A DNA stretch of 64,000 bases, from positions 992,001 to 1,056,000 of the forward strand of contig JAZHRO010000062.1 in assembly GCA_037157565.1 (NCBI GenBank). The letters run 5' to 3'. The translations under genes were made by a program, and so were the position numbers. Of this stretch, positions 49,501 to 58,340 are shown one piece after another; position 1 is the stretch's first letter; the number at the start of each line of letters is the position of its first letter. The DNA is from Thalassia testudinum. Its lineage: Eukaryota > Streptophyta > Magnoliopsida > Alismatales > Hydrocharitaceae. The notes below the pieces were generated by a model. The model was not told the DNA's origin. It did not search any database and saw only the letters and a list, made by a program, of their open reading frames with translations.

Positions 49501-52500
49501 TTTAAAAGGATACACTCCTTGGTAATATCATTCCATTCCCTTAACAAAAAGTACATATGAACCTATGGTTCCAAGTGTCAATTTTTTTTGAAAGGTTTTT
49601 AAGTGCAACTTTAATTTTTTGTCAAAATAAACAAGTGACCCAGTTTGACATGGTTCAGATGGCGAAATTCCAAGTTCGTGAGGCATTTCAAGGAAATTTT
49701 GATGATTTCGACATCACATCAATGAATTAAGGTGATCTCGATGCCAGTCAACTGTGTTTCAACATTGTTATGCAATTTTGCCTACTACTCCAAGTTCCTC
49801 CTTTAAGGTTTATAAACATCAAATAGCTGAAACTAAGCCTCCCATAATTTGATCTCAGTTCATATAGCATTTTTTTTAAAGGAAAAGGGCAGTTCAGTGC
49901 CACCAAAAAAGAAGGAAAGCACAGTTCACATAGCACTATCTAAGTTATAGTTTATTCTGTATACCTAAATCTAATTAAGTAAGATGCATATTTCTAAGCT
50001 CTTCTTAACTATAGAAATCAAGTTCTAAGCTACATAATTTTCTTTTAAAATATTATTATTTACATAGTCATGAAATAACTAAATTGTGTTAGTTTGTAGT
50101 TTCTAGTCTTTTTGAAACGATGTTTATAGTATTGTTAACTACTTAGTATTTATTGCTATTTCCTATATCTTCATTGGTGTGAATAATAATTACTACATGA
50201 AATATCTATTCGACTACCTATCATGTATTGGAACATATCTCCGGAAGGCTATAGTGATTACATTTATGCAATACGATCCGTAACCGCCATCAACAAGTGG
50301 CAACAACAATGACAATCACATGGATGCTGCTTACAACTCATTTTTTGAAATCGGTGATTCTAGAGACAATCTGTGCAGAGAGAAAATAACATTGATACTC
50401 TAGCAATTATCAAATTGTATATAGCGTGCTCCCATACACTTTTTACTTTATTACACTGATAAGAACAGAAACTACACTTAACCAAAATGCTGAGAAAGGT
50501 ATACCATATACTTTTTTATACAATTCATACTAAAAACATTCAAACAAGTAAAAAATGTAAATTTGTATCTATTTAAGTATTTACAAAGTATTAGTACTAT
50601 AATTCTATAAACACTATTTATTTTCACTCATTCTGCCGAAATAAATAATTCTTTGACTTGCCTCTAGCATGCCACCAAAATGCCCATTTCTCAAATGTCA
50701 AGATGATCAAAACTTGACATCAAAATCCCAGCAGTTCGTCAATTTTTGAATGTTGAAACATCCAAATCAACATTTACTGCCTTGGTTGGACCACATTTTA
50801 GTTCTCAAAGAAAAAAGAATATTAAAGAATAAAGCTGCCCTAGAATAAGCGACTTCAGAACCATAATCTCAGCAACATGCCCAATTACCCTAACCATGAT
50901 ATCACCATCTCGGACCTCCAAATGCAGAAGTTGCTGTATTTCATGGAAACAAGTTATTACTAACTAAGACACAAGTTGCAATGCACATCTTAACCAATAA
51001 CATTGAGGCCCATCAACAAGGAAGACCATGCAGGAGCTTTTAGAAAGGAGAGAAGTTGCCAATAATGATCAACGCCATCTTCCAACTCCTTCACTGGGTT
51101 GGAATTGGTGCCAACAACAAGAAGTCGTTGTTTAGAAGAAAAAAGCATGCACAAAGAATCTAGTGAGGATGGTTCAATACCATCCAAGCCTAGACATTAG
51201 TATATCCGAGTAACATCTACCATAAGAACACCTAGACTTTACCCTATATGATTTGACAGACTTGCTAGGACTCCAATATTGTAGGAGCTCCAAGGTACCA
51301 AAACATTGGCACCGCTTCATTTGAAATTTTTTGGAAAGGTAAAAAAAGGGGTTAACAAGAGATATTAACCCCTCTCTTTCATTAAAACAAAGGAGCTAAT
51401 TACGCCAAAACATACAAAGTATATGAAGTGATGAAGAACTCCCTCAATGAAAATCTTTTCCTTTGGAAGGTGATCCCATTGTGCTCTAGTCAGATGCACC
51501 ACAGCATAGAAATGCCTTTCTAACGTGCTCACACCTGCATGGATACTACTCTAGAAATCAAACTTGGAACTATAATTGATTGACCAATTTGAGGCATTCT
51601 CCTAGTATGCTTGAGTGAAGGGGCAAGTGAAAAAGAGATGGTCAATGTCTTCCCCACCTTCACCACATAAAACACAAGTGGCATCAGCTTGGGGTGCCCA
51701 GCAACTTCCATAATCCTGGGTAATCATCGTCTTCCATCTAAGCAGCCCAGCAAAAAACTCTACTTTAAGGGGTTCTTAGTTTTCTGGATCTTCCTACAAT
51801 CAAGTTCTTGCTGCACTTGGAAAGTGTCATTCATGTACAAACCATAGGCAATCCTGACATAAAATCTCCCATGGCGCAACAGCCAACAATTGGTGTAAGT
51901 TCTTGGATGCTCTGAAGTAAAAGCAAAAGCTCAGTTGTCATGCCATCAAATAGGGATTGTGCCAATGGTGGAGACCAGCACCTGTCCCTGAAATAATCAG
52001 CCACTGAATCCTCGAATTTGGAGGTAAAGCAGCCAATCTAAAGTACACCTCTGCAAGAACATCAGCTAGAGACCAAAAGTGAAAACAGGAGCCATCACCA
52101 AGATTTTTTTTGAAAAGCTGAAGGGTGGTTATCTGTATGATAACCACCTAGATTCATTACTCAAAAGGAGCCATCACCCAGTTGGCCTCCGTAATGTGGC
52201 ACAACCTTCCTCAGGAGCATCTGTAAGTCCAACCAAAACTGTGTTTGTGAAGAACCCCTAAGAGGGACCCTCCTTTCCTCCCAGTCAAGTCTATTGCCGT
52301 AAGAGTCATAAAGGATTATCTACCAAAATGGTTCCTAAAGGCCCATGAGCTTAAGGACCCACTTAATTATTAGAGCATCATTCATCATGTGCAGGTTGAG
52401 GACCCACAATCCTCCTAGCCTAGTTGTCCAAAGAAATCTTCGCCTGAGGAAATGAATTCTTTTGAGGACCATGGCTAGCACCCTCATAATGGAAAGAAAA

Positions 52501-55400
52501 TAAATCGGGTGAGTAGATAAGATGGAACAGAGCAGCACCAATCTGCTAACCCTAGAAAGTAGCTGAGAAGCCCAGCTTTTAGTCTCTTCTCCATTCTCTC
52601 AATAGCAGAAATTCAATCTCTAGAGGTGATACGTCCCATAATAAGTGGAAAACCTAGATATTTGAACAGAATGGGAAGAGTCTAGGCTTCAAATTGGAAA
52701 TGCCTCTCTTATTCTAAAATGCTGTTGGATGAACTCTACCAACATTCATCACAGGAATGGAAGAGATTCTAAAATCTACAACTACTTAAGGCAAAAATTG
52801 TAAAATCTTCATAACAACATTTTCAAATTCTTTCTCAAGTTAACAAATCGCTCCTTTGGAACCCACTTCATCTTTAATGAGCATGAAGGTTGTCATCAAC
52901 CCCTGTGCATAGATACTATTTTCAAGTTTCAACCCCACACCTTATTGCTTGATGGAAATGACATTATTCCGTTGACAAGTGGACCAATGAAGGATGAACC
53001 TTCCAAAGAGGAACCACATCAATGTCTGAGAGAATACCTCCAGCAATCATCCTTTTCCTCTTCAAAAGAAAAAAATTATCAATGTCCAAGAGAAATCCAC
53101 AAAATCCGACATAGAGACATCTTCAAGTAGAGCAATGAAGAGGAAACTAGTCAAAAAGGACTAATGACTTATAAAAGTTTCAAAGAGGGCACTAATGGAC
53201 ACAGTATCTGTCATCCCTAAAGGGGACCAAAACCTAATCCGATGAGATAGAAAAGGTGGTCTCCATTCATTAAATGTTTGAATACAAGTACTCCTTTATG
53301 GCCTCCATGGTAGGATACTCAGAAGTGCATCCTTAATAAAAGAGAACCTCAGAAAACTCAAATTTGCATGGATTGACAAGGGCCATGGTGCTAAACCCTC
53401 CAATTTTTGATGAGATCCTCTTCAAGGATCCACCAATGCCAATAAGCATCTACCTTCATTCAAAAAAATCAGTGCCCAAAACAATGACATTTTAAACACT
53501 AAGTTCCCATCACAATCACAAGAAAGGTGCATCGGTTCCTTGTTAAGGAAACAAAGGACTCAGTAGATAACTCCAAAAGCCAACGGTGGAATCATCGGTC
53601 CTCTACTCCCCAAAGTCCAGTCATTTCACTCACCCTTCCTCTCCCTACCACACAAAAAATTATTGCTACAATATCCAAACTTATAGCCTAGTGAAAAATC
53701 TTATCTAACTAAATTCAATAAACTCTTTCACTAGCAATGCCAACCACAAGACACATACCTGTTCAAACTTTAAGCCAAGCTTGGTCTTGGTCTGGCCAAA
53801 CCTTGAAAAGGACCTCAGCCCAAGCCTGGACCAACTCAGTCCACAAGCCAAAATGCTTGATTCAAGCACAGCCCAATGTGGGCTGGGTTGGGCTAGGCCA
53901 TCCCATGAACCAATGTCTATGCATTTGATTTTTTTGTCTTAACATGGTGTCTTTACATGAGCCATGCACATCATTGCTTCAGAAAATTAAGTTGTAATCA
54001 TGTTTCAAACTTTAACAGATTATGGTCTATACAAGGCAAAAAATTGTGAAGAACATATGCACCCTTGGTAAAATATAAATGTTGTTCATTGAACTCGAGA
54101 AAGCAAGAATGCAATCTTTTCACCGATCCGATCACACGTTGCATCGATCCACTAATTTAACCAATATTTATTTTGTTTTAGTTGCATCCATATTCCATAA
54201 ATATAATCATATTACAAATAAGAAAAGTCAGATGCTATCACATTGCTTTTTTTGCAGGTCAAGTTGCAACCATAAATGTAATTCATAGCAAAGTAATCTA
54301 AAGAGTTAAAAAATCTTGCTTTAAAAATGGAGTGGGTAGGGAAGGAACAAGAATTTCTGGATTCAGGGAAGCTCTCCCTCCCTTCACCCCACCCACCCCA
54401 ACTAAACGTGAATGAGCATAGTTGCACCTTCCTCTGTGCTCATTACTTACCTTGATTGCCAACAGAATATCCTCTGAAAGAGCGGTTGGATGAATCCAAG
54501 GCTTACTGAGAGTCATGCTAAAGCATTTCAATAACCGCTAAAGAGTAATCCCCAAAAAGGAAAATGGCTCCATGAAAAAAAGGAATCAGAAATCAGAATA
54601 AGTTTCTTAAAATGCTAAAAAATCCGGATCGCATTGACTGTTATTATTCTGCTACAGTAAACTGTTTGGAACCCGAAGCAAGATTTAGTGGGAGGAGATC
54701 TCAACTAAGATAGCACTTACAGATACTGTAGGTGTTCGAGCTTCCCGAGCTCAGGTACCAAGTGTCCAGATAGGTTGGAACTCCCAAGATCCCTATACAA
54801 ATAGAGCACTGCAAGGTTAAAAGCAGCAACCAACAAAAAAGAAAAAAAAAAAAGCCAAAGCTCGCAAGTCATCAAGGGACCTCAAATCCCACAACATAAT
54901 AAAAAGGAAGAAAGGCTCCATCTTTTACAGTTTATCCAGAAAACTGAGACCCAGTTAGGCAGAAAGAAAGAAAAGGCAGAAAAAATCGCATCTTTTGGCA
55001 ACTTATCAAGAGACCTGAAAATCCCAGAAGGGGGAAAAGGAGAAAGATGGCAACTTCCAGCAACTTATCAAGAGACCTAAAATCCCACGGAGTAAAACTA
55101 GAAAAGGGCATCTTTTTCTTCTTTCCTGCTTTCCCAAGATAGATATCATCAAGAGAAAAGAGGGGAGGGTAAAGAAAGGGGAGGAAGAAGGAGGTACAGT
55201 CTAGTGACGCGGCTGTCCTGGTTGCAGGTGATGTGGAACCAAGTGCAGGGGTTCACCAGATTCGGATCCCAGCTATCGAGCACGCCGTCTGGATCATACA
55301 CGCTCTTCCGGAAGGCGTAGAGCGCGTCGCCCTCCATGTTCGCCAACGCCGCCATCGGCGCCATCGCCAGAAAAAGAACAGCCAAGGCTGCCAAGGTCAT
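34432..55400 (-). CDS. LRR1: secreted leucine-rich-repeat protein (LRR1 / SERK-ectodomain-like), six exons
   Basis: Six minus-strand exons join into 633 nt (210 aa plus stop): 55198-55400, 54721-54792, 42347-42490, 41839-41910, 41696-41767 and 34432-34501. All introns are GT-AG and phase 2. The internal exons are 72 or 144 nt, one or two LRR units each, the classic SERK-type layout. Residues 1-20 form a signal peptide ([20 protein letters not shown]). Next come an LRRNT cap ([17 protein letters not shown]), about five LRRs, and the family's C-terminal tail [10 protein letters not shown]...YDTHC. There is no transmembrane or kinase domain. Family members of about 210-220 aa are apoplastic or membrane-associated, and rice and pepper homologues bind hypersensitive-induced-reaction proteins (family knowledge). 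The reading frame is undamaged. Introns are 405, 12230, 436, 71 and 7194 bp. Introns 2 and 5 are swollen by transposons. Confidence 0.93.
34502..35858 (-). other. LRR1 intron 5, part without recognised transposon
   Basis: Unassigned intron sequence between exon 6 and the nested elements. It contains a CCACCCACC-rich patch (35510-35550). Frames such as 35331-35567 and 34754-34975 are incidental. Confidence 0.6.
35864..36039 (+). repeat. left LTR of the non-autonomous element (interrupted)
   Basis: Similar to 41280-41503 over its first 150 bp or so, including a TATA-like CTCTATATAAAAAGGG near 35966. The Copia insertion at 36040 lies at or just beyond its 3' end, so the LTR end is unclear. Confidence 0.65.
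36040..36181 (+). repeat. 5' LTR of Copia element 2
   Basis: 142 bp, starts TGTTAGCGTATACACG and ends at CGTCCAATT. TATTATATAAGG-type promoter motif near 36130. Confidence 0.9.
36182..36193 (+). other. primer binding site of Copia element 2
   Basis: TGGTATCAAAGC, one base off the usual initiator-Met tRNA site TGGTATCAGAGC, directly after the 5' LTR. Confidence 0.8.
36784..37720 (+). pseudogene. Copia element 2 gag
   Basis: Starts [20 protein letters not shown] at 36784 and reads into [16 protein letters not shown] before a stop. Downstream pieces are in several frames. The zinc knuckle [14 protein letters not shown] (C-X2-C-X4-H-X4-C) is intact near 37540. The leader 36246-36480 is a GC-rich stretch with a 42-bp near-tandem repeat (CCTGCAACGCCTCCAGCGG, twice), which accounts for the overlapping frames there. 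Confidence 0.75.
37760..38920 (+). pseudogene. Copia element 2 protease and integrase
   Basis: Protease motif reads [12 protein letters not shown] near 37778: the catalytic D-S-G has become D-S-D. The integrase C-terminal half is open at 38543-38910, with the catalytic Glu context [20 protein letters not shown], then [16 protein letters not shown] and [14 protein letters not shown]. The N-terminal half is scrambled by stops. At about 38920 it jumps directly into RT. Confidence 0.78.
38921..39510 (+). pseudogene. Copia element 2 reverse transcriptase
   Basis: Starts mid-domain at [16 protein letters not shown]; the N-terminal RT part and the integrase-RT linker are absent. It continues through YDLK*SP-AWFQRLS, a YADDF catalytic box in another frame (about 39220), [20 protein letters not shown] and a stop at [13 protein letters not shown]. 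Non-functional. Confidence 0.78.
39511..40110 (+). pseudogene. Copia element 2 RNase H
   Basis: Readable as [58 protein letters not shown] and a degraded ...[11 protein letters not shown]. Two or more in-frame stops. Confidence 0.78.
40165..40304 (+). repeat. 3' LTR of Copia element 2
   Basis: 140 bp, partner of 36040-36181, followed by TAGGC. Confidence 0.9.
40310..41279 (+). repeat. internal region of the non-autonomous element
   Basis: No gag or pol. 40330-40850 is rich in CATGC/GCATG-type words with overlapping open frames on both strands. 40840-41200 is rich in CTACTGCTAC-type triplet words. Frames at 40571-41053 are shadows of this composition. Confidence 0.6.
41280..41503 (+). repeat. 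right LTR of the non-autonomous element
   Basis: 224 bp, from TGTTAGAAAATAAA to ...TTGATTTA, followed by the duplication GTCAT. Exon 5 of LRR1 starts 193 bp further right. Confidence 0.75.
41696..41767 (-). CDS. LRR1: LRR1 exon 5 (last LRR)
   Basis: 72 nt, acceptor TTGTCATTTTCAG, donor AAA|GTAGG. Encodes [20 protein letters not shown]. Reading on past the donor meets a TAG at once, which could be mistaken for the gene's end. Splicing to exon 6 restores the family tail. Confidence 0.93.
41839..41910 (-). CDS. LRR1: LRR1 exon 4 (LRR)
   Basis: 72 nt, acceptor TTTTCTCTAG, donor CT|GTAAGT. Encodes [20 protein letters not shown] and continues LKVL. Confidence 0.95.
42347..42490 (-). CDS. LRR1: LRR1 exon 3 (two LRRs)
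   Basis: 144 nt, acceptor CTCTGCAG, donor TT|GTAAGT. Encodes two repeats: [20 protein letters not shown] and then [20 protein letters not shown]. Confidence 0.95.
42829..43705 (-). mobile_element. 5'-truncated RTE-type LINE in LRR1 intron 2
   Basis: The minus-strand translation gives the C-terminal part of an RTE reverse transcriptase: [18 protein letters not shown], a stop where Trp is expected, then [18 protein letters not shown] (catalytic FADD), [30 protein letters not shown] and [16 protein letters not shown]. It is followed by the RTE-type tail GACCCCACTTAGTGTGGGAA...TTGGTTGTTGTTGTTG at 42829-42880. Frames 43278-43640 and 43038-43274 are nearly contiguous. Truncated at the 5' end and dead. 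Confidence 0.88.
43706..44527. other. unassigned intron 2 sequence
   Basis: Between the RTE fragment and the plastid insert. The minus frame at 43768-43950 ([20 protein letters not shown]) has a faint LINE C-terminal flavour, but I cannot support it. Confidence 0.4.
44528..44774 (+). pseudogene. psbC: psbC (CP43) 3' fragment, plastid-derived
   Basis: Reads [20 protein letters not shown], then [20 protein letters not shown] and AGFEKGIN, matching the C-terminal 65 residues or so of photosystem II CP43. Upstream, TTCAGTGGAATATGACTCA corresponds to the preceding psbC codons with a 2-bp loss, and the final codons are frameshifted. A decayed copy with no expected function in the nucleus. Confidence 0.88.
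44901..44991 (-). pseudogene. trnS-UGA: trnS-UGA pseudogene, plastid-derived
   Basis: On the minus strand GAGAGATGGCTGAATGG, an anticodon arm CTGGTCTTGAAAACTGG (anticodon TGA), the long variable arm TATAGTTCTCAAGAACTATCG and TTCGAATCC of the T arm are all present. About 8 extra bases between the variable arm and TTCGAATCC disrupt the T stem, so it should not yield a functional tRNA. Confidence 0.85.
45880..46700 (+). pseudogene. Copia element 3 gag
   Basis: Starts [20 protein letters not shown] at 45880. Many stops by 46080. Pieces further on recall gag, and a Gly/Arg-rich stretch [18 protein letters not shown] lies near 46580. A weak zinc-knuckle segment near 46650-46690 is frameshifted. 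Confidence 0.65.
46701..47040 (+). pseudogene. Copia element 3 protease region
   Basis: Reads [12 protein letters not shown] near 46900. The catalytic D-S-G is D-F-G. Followed by a short stretch and a stop at about 47045, after which Copia similarity is lost until 47640. Confidence 0.65.
47050..47640. repeat. foreign stretch inside Copia 3 with GATATCGATATATC words
   Basis: The integrase N-terminal half is missing here. Instead, 47205-47330 contains repeated ATATCGATATCGCC, ATCGATATATCACC and CCGATATATCACCGATATC words. These are largely palindromic and look like an inserted short repeat. No target duplication was found. Confidence 0.5.
47641..48230 (+). pseudogene. Copia element 3 integrase C-terminus and linker
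   Basis: The 47643-47915 frame contains [20 protein letters not shown] and [11 protein letters not shown], standard integrase C-terminal text, then [12 protein letters not shown] after a stop. The Pro-rich linker follows (48072-48190), including a run of 27 C residues. The N-terminal RT part is deleted, so the linker joins directly to [14 protein letters not shown]. Confidence 0.75.
48162..48188 (+). repeat. C27 homopolymer
   Basis: Twenty-seven consecutive C bases, read as nine prolines in the Copia linker frame. Length may be inexact because of sequencing or slippage. Confidence 0.9.
48231..48750 (+). pseudogene. Copia element 3 reverse transcriptase (C-terminal part)
   Basis: Contains [20 protein letters not shown], the catalytic YVDDI at 48387-48401, [20 protein letters not shown] and [20 protein letters not shown]. 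Open for about 170 codons but without the N-terminal fingers/palm, so not active. Confidence 0.85.
48751..49345 (+). pseudogene. Copia element 3 RNase H remnant
   Basis: Heavily broken. Recognisable phrases include [15 protein letters not shown] (about 48965), the [14 protein letters not shown] motif (49160-49200) and a final [12 protein letters not shown] (about 49255). Confidence 0.75.
49346..49500 (+). repeat. 3' LTR of Copia element 3
   Basis: Starts TGTTAGAGTTCTAAC after a purine tract and contains CTCTATATAAGAGAAGC (TATA-like). The right end, near CTTGTCAACA at 49500, is approximate. Confidence 0.65.
49501..51319. other. unassigned AT-rich intron 2 sequence
   Basis: No recognised gene or repeat. 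Small frames (49748-49936, 50990-51187) lack domains. Confidence 0.5.
51320..52720 (-). mobile_element. 5'-truncated L1-type LINE in LRR1 intron 2
   Basis: Minus strand, from right to left: [13 protein letters not shown] (about 52650), [14 protein letters not shown] (about 52580), [20 protein letters not shown] and [13 protein letters not shown] (52335-52541), which are L1 RT C-terminal text. The zinc-finger RT-associated domain follows ([20 protein letters not shown] frame at about 51640). The 3' end near 51320-51390 has a GGGGTTAA...TTAACCCC hairpin and TTTCCAAAAAA. Numerous frame breaks. A 66-bp insertion sits at 52100-52165. Confidence 0.8.
52087..52178 (-). mobile_element. 66-bp retroposed L1 3'-end fragment with 13-bp duplication
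   Basis: AGGAGCCATCACC occurs at 52087-52099 and again at 52166-52178. The 66 bp between contain, on the minus strand, a perfect 10-bp stem hairpin GGTGGTTATC..GATAACCACC and then TTTTCAAAAAAAA. This is the same hairpin-plus-A-tail layout as the host L1's 3' end. It appears to be an extremely short target-primed insertion nested in the L1. Confidence 0.75.
52721..54714. other. unassigned intron 2 sequence next to exon 2
   Basis: No supported gene. 53735-53930 is rich in CAAGC/CCAA words. Frames at 52945-53130, 53737-53928 and 54298-54531 show no domain. Confidence 0.45.
54721..54792 (-). CDS. LRR1: LRR1 exon 2 (LRR)
   Basis: 72 nt, acceptor TTTGTATAG, donor CT|GTAAGT. Encodes [20 protein letters not shown] and continues LQY. 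Intron 1 is 405 bp. Confidence 0.95.
55198..55400 (-). CDS. LRR1: LRR1 exon 1 (signal peptide and LRRNT)
   Basis: 203 nt. The ATG at 55398-55400 is followed by a hydrophobic leader and the cysteine-paired LRRNT. The donor is ACT|GTACCT; reading through it gives a Leu/Pro-rich tail, which marks the boundary. Confidence 0.92.
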
Positions 55401-55421
55401 CCCGACTTGGGATGCTCGCTA

Positions 55422-55448
55422 GGGTTATGGTTAGGGTTAGGGTTAGGG
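55422..55448 (-). promoter_or_regulatory. telo-box-like tract in the LRR1 leader
   Basis: Starting 22 bp upstream of the LRR1 ATG, the minus strand reads CCCTAACCCTAACC then ATAACCCTA. AAACCCTA-type telo-boxes near plant start sites are bound by Myb-like telobox factors and are common in growth-related genes (established). A role here is inference. Confidence 0.55.
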
Positions 55449-56229
55449 CTCGAGGAGGGTAACAAGAGCTTTGCTGCGGGTGGATTTGGGGAAGAATCGG
55501 TACAGGAGGAGTTGGCGGGACAGTTTTACTTGCTGGAAGGTGCTTTCTTGCGTGGAATACTACAGAGACGACGACTACAGAAAAAAACGGAAGAAGAAAA
55601 AAGTGAGTGGAGTGGACGCAAATGGACCGAAGCAACGGCGGGCCGCTTCGATGTTGATATTTGCCAAGAAATTAAAGAGAGTTTGTCTCACTTGGGATGC
55701 TCGACGAAAGAAACAGTGTATTATATATTTTTTATTATATATCTTACAATATATCTTAATTATAGATAGAATTTTAATAGAATCTCATGTTTTTTTTTTT
55801 TCTATCTTTTTGTCCTTAGAGTCTATCAAATTTGATTTAAATTTTATTTATAAAAAAAATATCACACCTACAACCCCTTGTCACACCACCCACCCAACTA
55901 CAATCGTCTCCGATGAGCTCTCCCTCATATAGCTCCAACCCTCGCTAGCCCCAACATTCTCTGACGAGCTCCTCAGAGCTTCTCCTCCCCAACCTTGAGC
56001 TCAACCGAGATCCTCTGACTCTAACCGACCCCAATCGAGCTCCTTCAGCCGACCTCGACCGAGCTCTTCTGGCCAACACTAACGTCCTAGCTCCTCTGGC
56101 CGATCTCCTCCTCCAACCCCGACCTCCTCCGACTCTGACTTCAATGAGTTCCTCCATCCTCAATCTCCTCCGACTCCGGCTCCAACCTCCTCCTCCAACA
56201 CCAACATCAGCAGGTCGTACATTACCCCG
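55449..56229. other. LRR1 upstream region and CT-rich repeats
   Basis: 55449-55800 should hold the LRR1 promoter and leader; an AT-rich tract with TATATATCTTA words lies at 55715-55770. 55930-56220 is a degenerate CTCCTCCGAC / GAGCTCC repeat field. Open frames on both strands (55233-55769, 55294-55635, 55945-56163) are shadows of exon 1 or of this repeat. Confidence 0.45.
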
Positions 56230-57640
56230 ACTGCGGTGTATAAGTTATATTTCTGGTGTAAGGTGCGTACGGCAACAATATAAGACATGTCAAATATAAC
56301 AACGCTTATATTAATCAAAGTATTCCAACGTATATAGGTAATTGATGCCAACAATACCAAAATAAGTGATAAGTGTTTGCAATAGATACTTGAGCACTAT
56401 AGAAATTACTGAATAGGTTACAAGGGCACTAACATGAAAATGTACGTGATGACGTTGGTATATAAACTTACGTTGATGTAATTCTTATCTTTTTTGTTTG
56501 AGATATTGTTAACATCTTAACGTGACCAATGGTGCTACCATTAGCACCTATGGTAGTGCCAAAAGTACCTATATTCGTAATTTATTGCATGTTTCAAATA
56601 TATTAGATTTCAATATCTCAAATATAGAACACTAATAATAATGCGAATGGCATCAACACATCCTGCCAAGAGTATCTACTATTAATAGAGCGAACGATGC
56701 TAACCTAAGATGGTACTGTAAGCACCTATATTGCTACTTTATTATATTCTTCAAATATATTCGACTTCAATAATTCGAGTATGCAACACCAATAATTGTG
56801 CCAATAACACCAACACATTCTGCTAACAACACCTAATATTAGAAGGATAACCAACATTAACCTACAATAATGCCGTCAACACCTGTATTAACATTTTATT
56901 ATATGCTTGAAATTTTTTGCACTTCAATATTTCGAGCATATAATACCAACAATAGTACCAAAAGCACCATCAATCCTTTTTTATTTCGAATAATGGTACC
57001 AACAACACCAACATCCTAAACCTTTTATAAAGTAGTGTCAGTAATCTCATACGATGATATCAATAACACTAACAATGGAGAATCGGGTGTCATGTGTCGT
57101 CAGCACCTATCTTATAGTCATTGGCATATTGTGGTGCCATCAACATCGCTCATGTTGCCATTAACATGTACTAGGATAATGTGGTTGAAATCTTAAGTGC
57201 AGCTATGATAGTATTGTTAGCACCTATTATGGTGTCAATGGCATCGTGTTGGTCAATTGCTCACATTATGCTGCTTATAAGGAATGTGCCTTAAAAGTAA
57301 CTTTTGTTGGTGTTATAATATGTTTCCACATTATTACTAGTTTTAAGTAATTATTCAATAAAATGTCATCGATATCACAATAGATGTAAACAACACCATC
57401 ATAATTGCACTGCACTGCACCTATGATGGTGTCATTACTACCTATTATGGTGCCAACAACATCTATTAGGTTAGTCACTCACTTTGTTAATGTTGTGAGC
57501 AATTTAGCTTGAGTATCTATTACAACTATCTATGATTTCTTGCAACCATCTACTGCACCAAACACGACGTAGGTGCTAACAGCACCATCATAAGTTGATA
57601 ATGTTCTTATTTCTGTTGAAACAAGGAAAGCTATTGTACT
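56230..57640. repeat. field of diverged GGTGCTAAC/CACCAT-type short repeats
   Basis: Dozens of variants of words such as GTGCTAACAGCACCA, GCACCTATNATGGT and AATACCAACAATAGTACCAA, in both senses, with no fixed period. The same sequence type continues at 58360-58456 and 63952-64000, so the L1 piece and the Sirevirus-like element are insertions within the field. No coding frame. Confidence 0.6.
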
Positions 57641-58340
57641 ATGATAGCGATTCGGGAGAGCAATTTATTAATATATAAAAAAAGGTTACAAAATCGATCC
57701 CCATAAACGTATGAGGGACCAGCACGCATTTACAATTTGTTCTACACATACTGGCCTCTCCTAAAATAAAAACTCGTTTCTTGCTCTCCAAATGCACCAC
57801 ATTGCTGTCACCATATTTATGTACAATTTATCCTTCATCAGAATTTTTCTCCATAATAAGTCCCACGTGGGTAGTGGCTCCTTGCAGACTCTCCTCCACA
57901 CTGTATCCGTGACCACACATGATGAGAATATGTGCTTAGAGCTATCAGTAAGAAGACCACAAAGCAAGCACGACTGTAGCACCACCCTTATCCTTTTGTG
58001 TCTGAGGTCCTCAATGACTAAGCCATCTCTCTTACACAACCATAAAAAGATTCGTACCTTTGTTGGAACTTTCAAAAGCCATTTTTTTCTTGATATCAGA
58101 TCTGCCTCCTCCGAGATTGCCAAAAATCTAATCTTGTCGTATGCACTGGCTGGGGTGAAGATCCCCTTCCATCTGTAGTGATCCTCAATTCCAGCCACTG
58201 GACTAAATGCCTTCAGGTCTAGCTGCAGCCTTGCCTTTTCCTCCCATGTTCTGGTGCCATTTCTGTTTAATTCAGTCCCTTCAATCCTCCAGGATTTATC
58301 AGATTCAAACCAGCAGCAATTACTCTTATCAAAGTCTTAC
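57641..58340 (-). mobile_element. 3' piece of an L1-type LINE (zf-RVT domain)
   Basis: One minus-strand frame stays open for about 190 codons (about 58337 to 57761). It encodes the reverse-transcriptase zinc-binding domain typical of plant LINE C-termini: HYRWKGIFTPASAYDKIRFL, RKKWLLKVPTKVRIFLWLCK, CLLCGLLTDSSKHIFSSC and MWCIWRARNEFLF. A TATATAAAAAAAGG stretch near 57675 is probably the 3' end. RT itself is absent. Confidence 0.8.

Noticed and set aside
55422..55448. Interstitial telomere or chromosome-fusion scar
   Set aside because: Only about four units, adjacent to a gene start. More consistent with a promoter telo-box.
55233..55932. Long plus-strand open frames opposite LRR1 exon 1
   Set aside because: Antisense shadow of exon 1 and its leader. 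No start context or domain.
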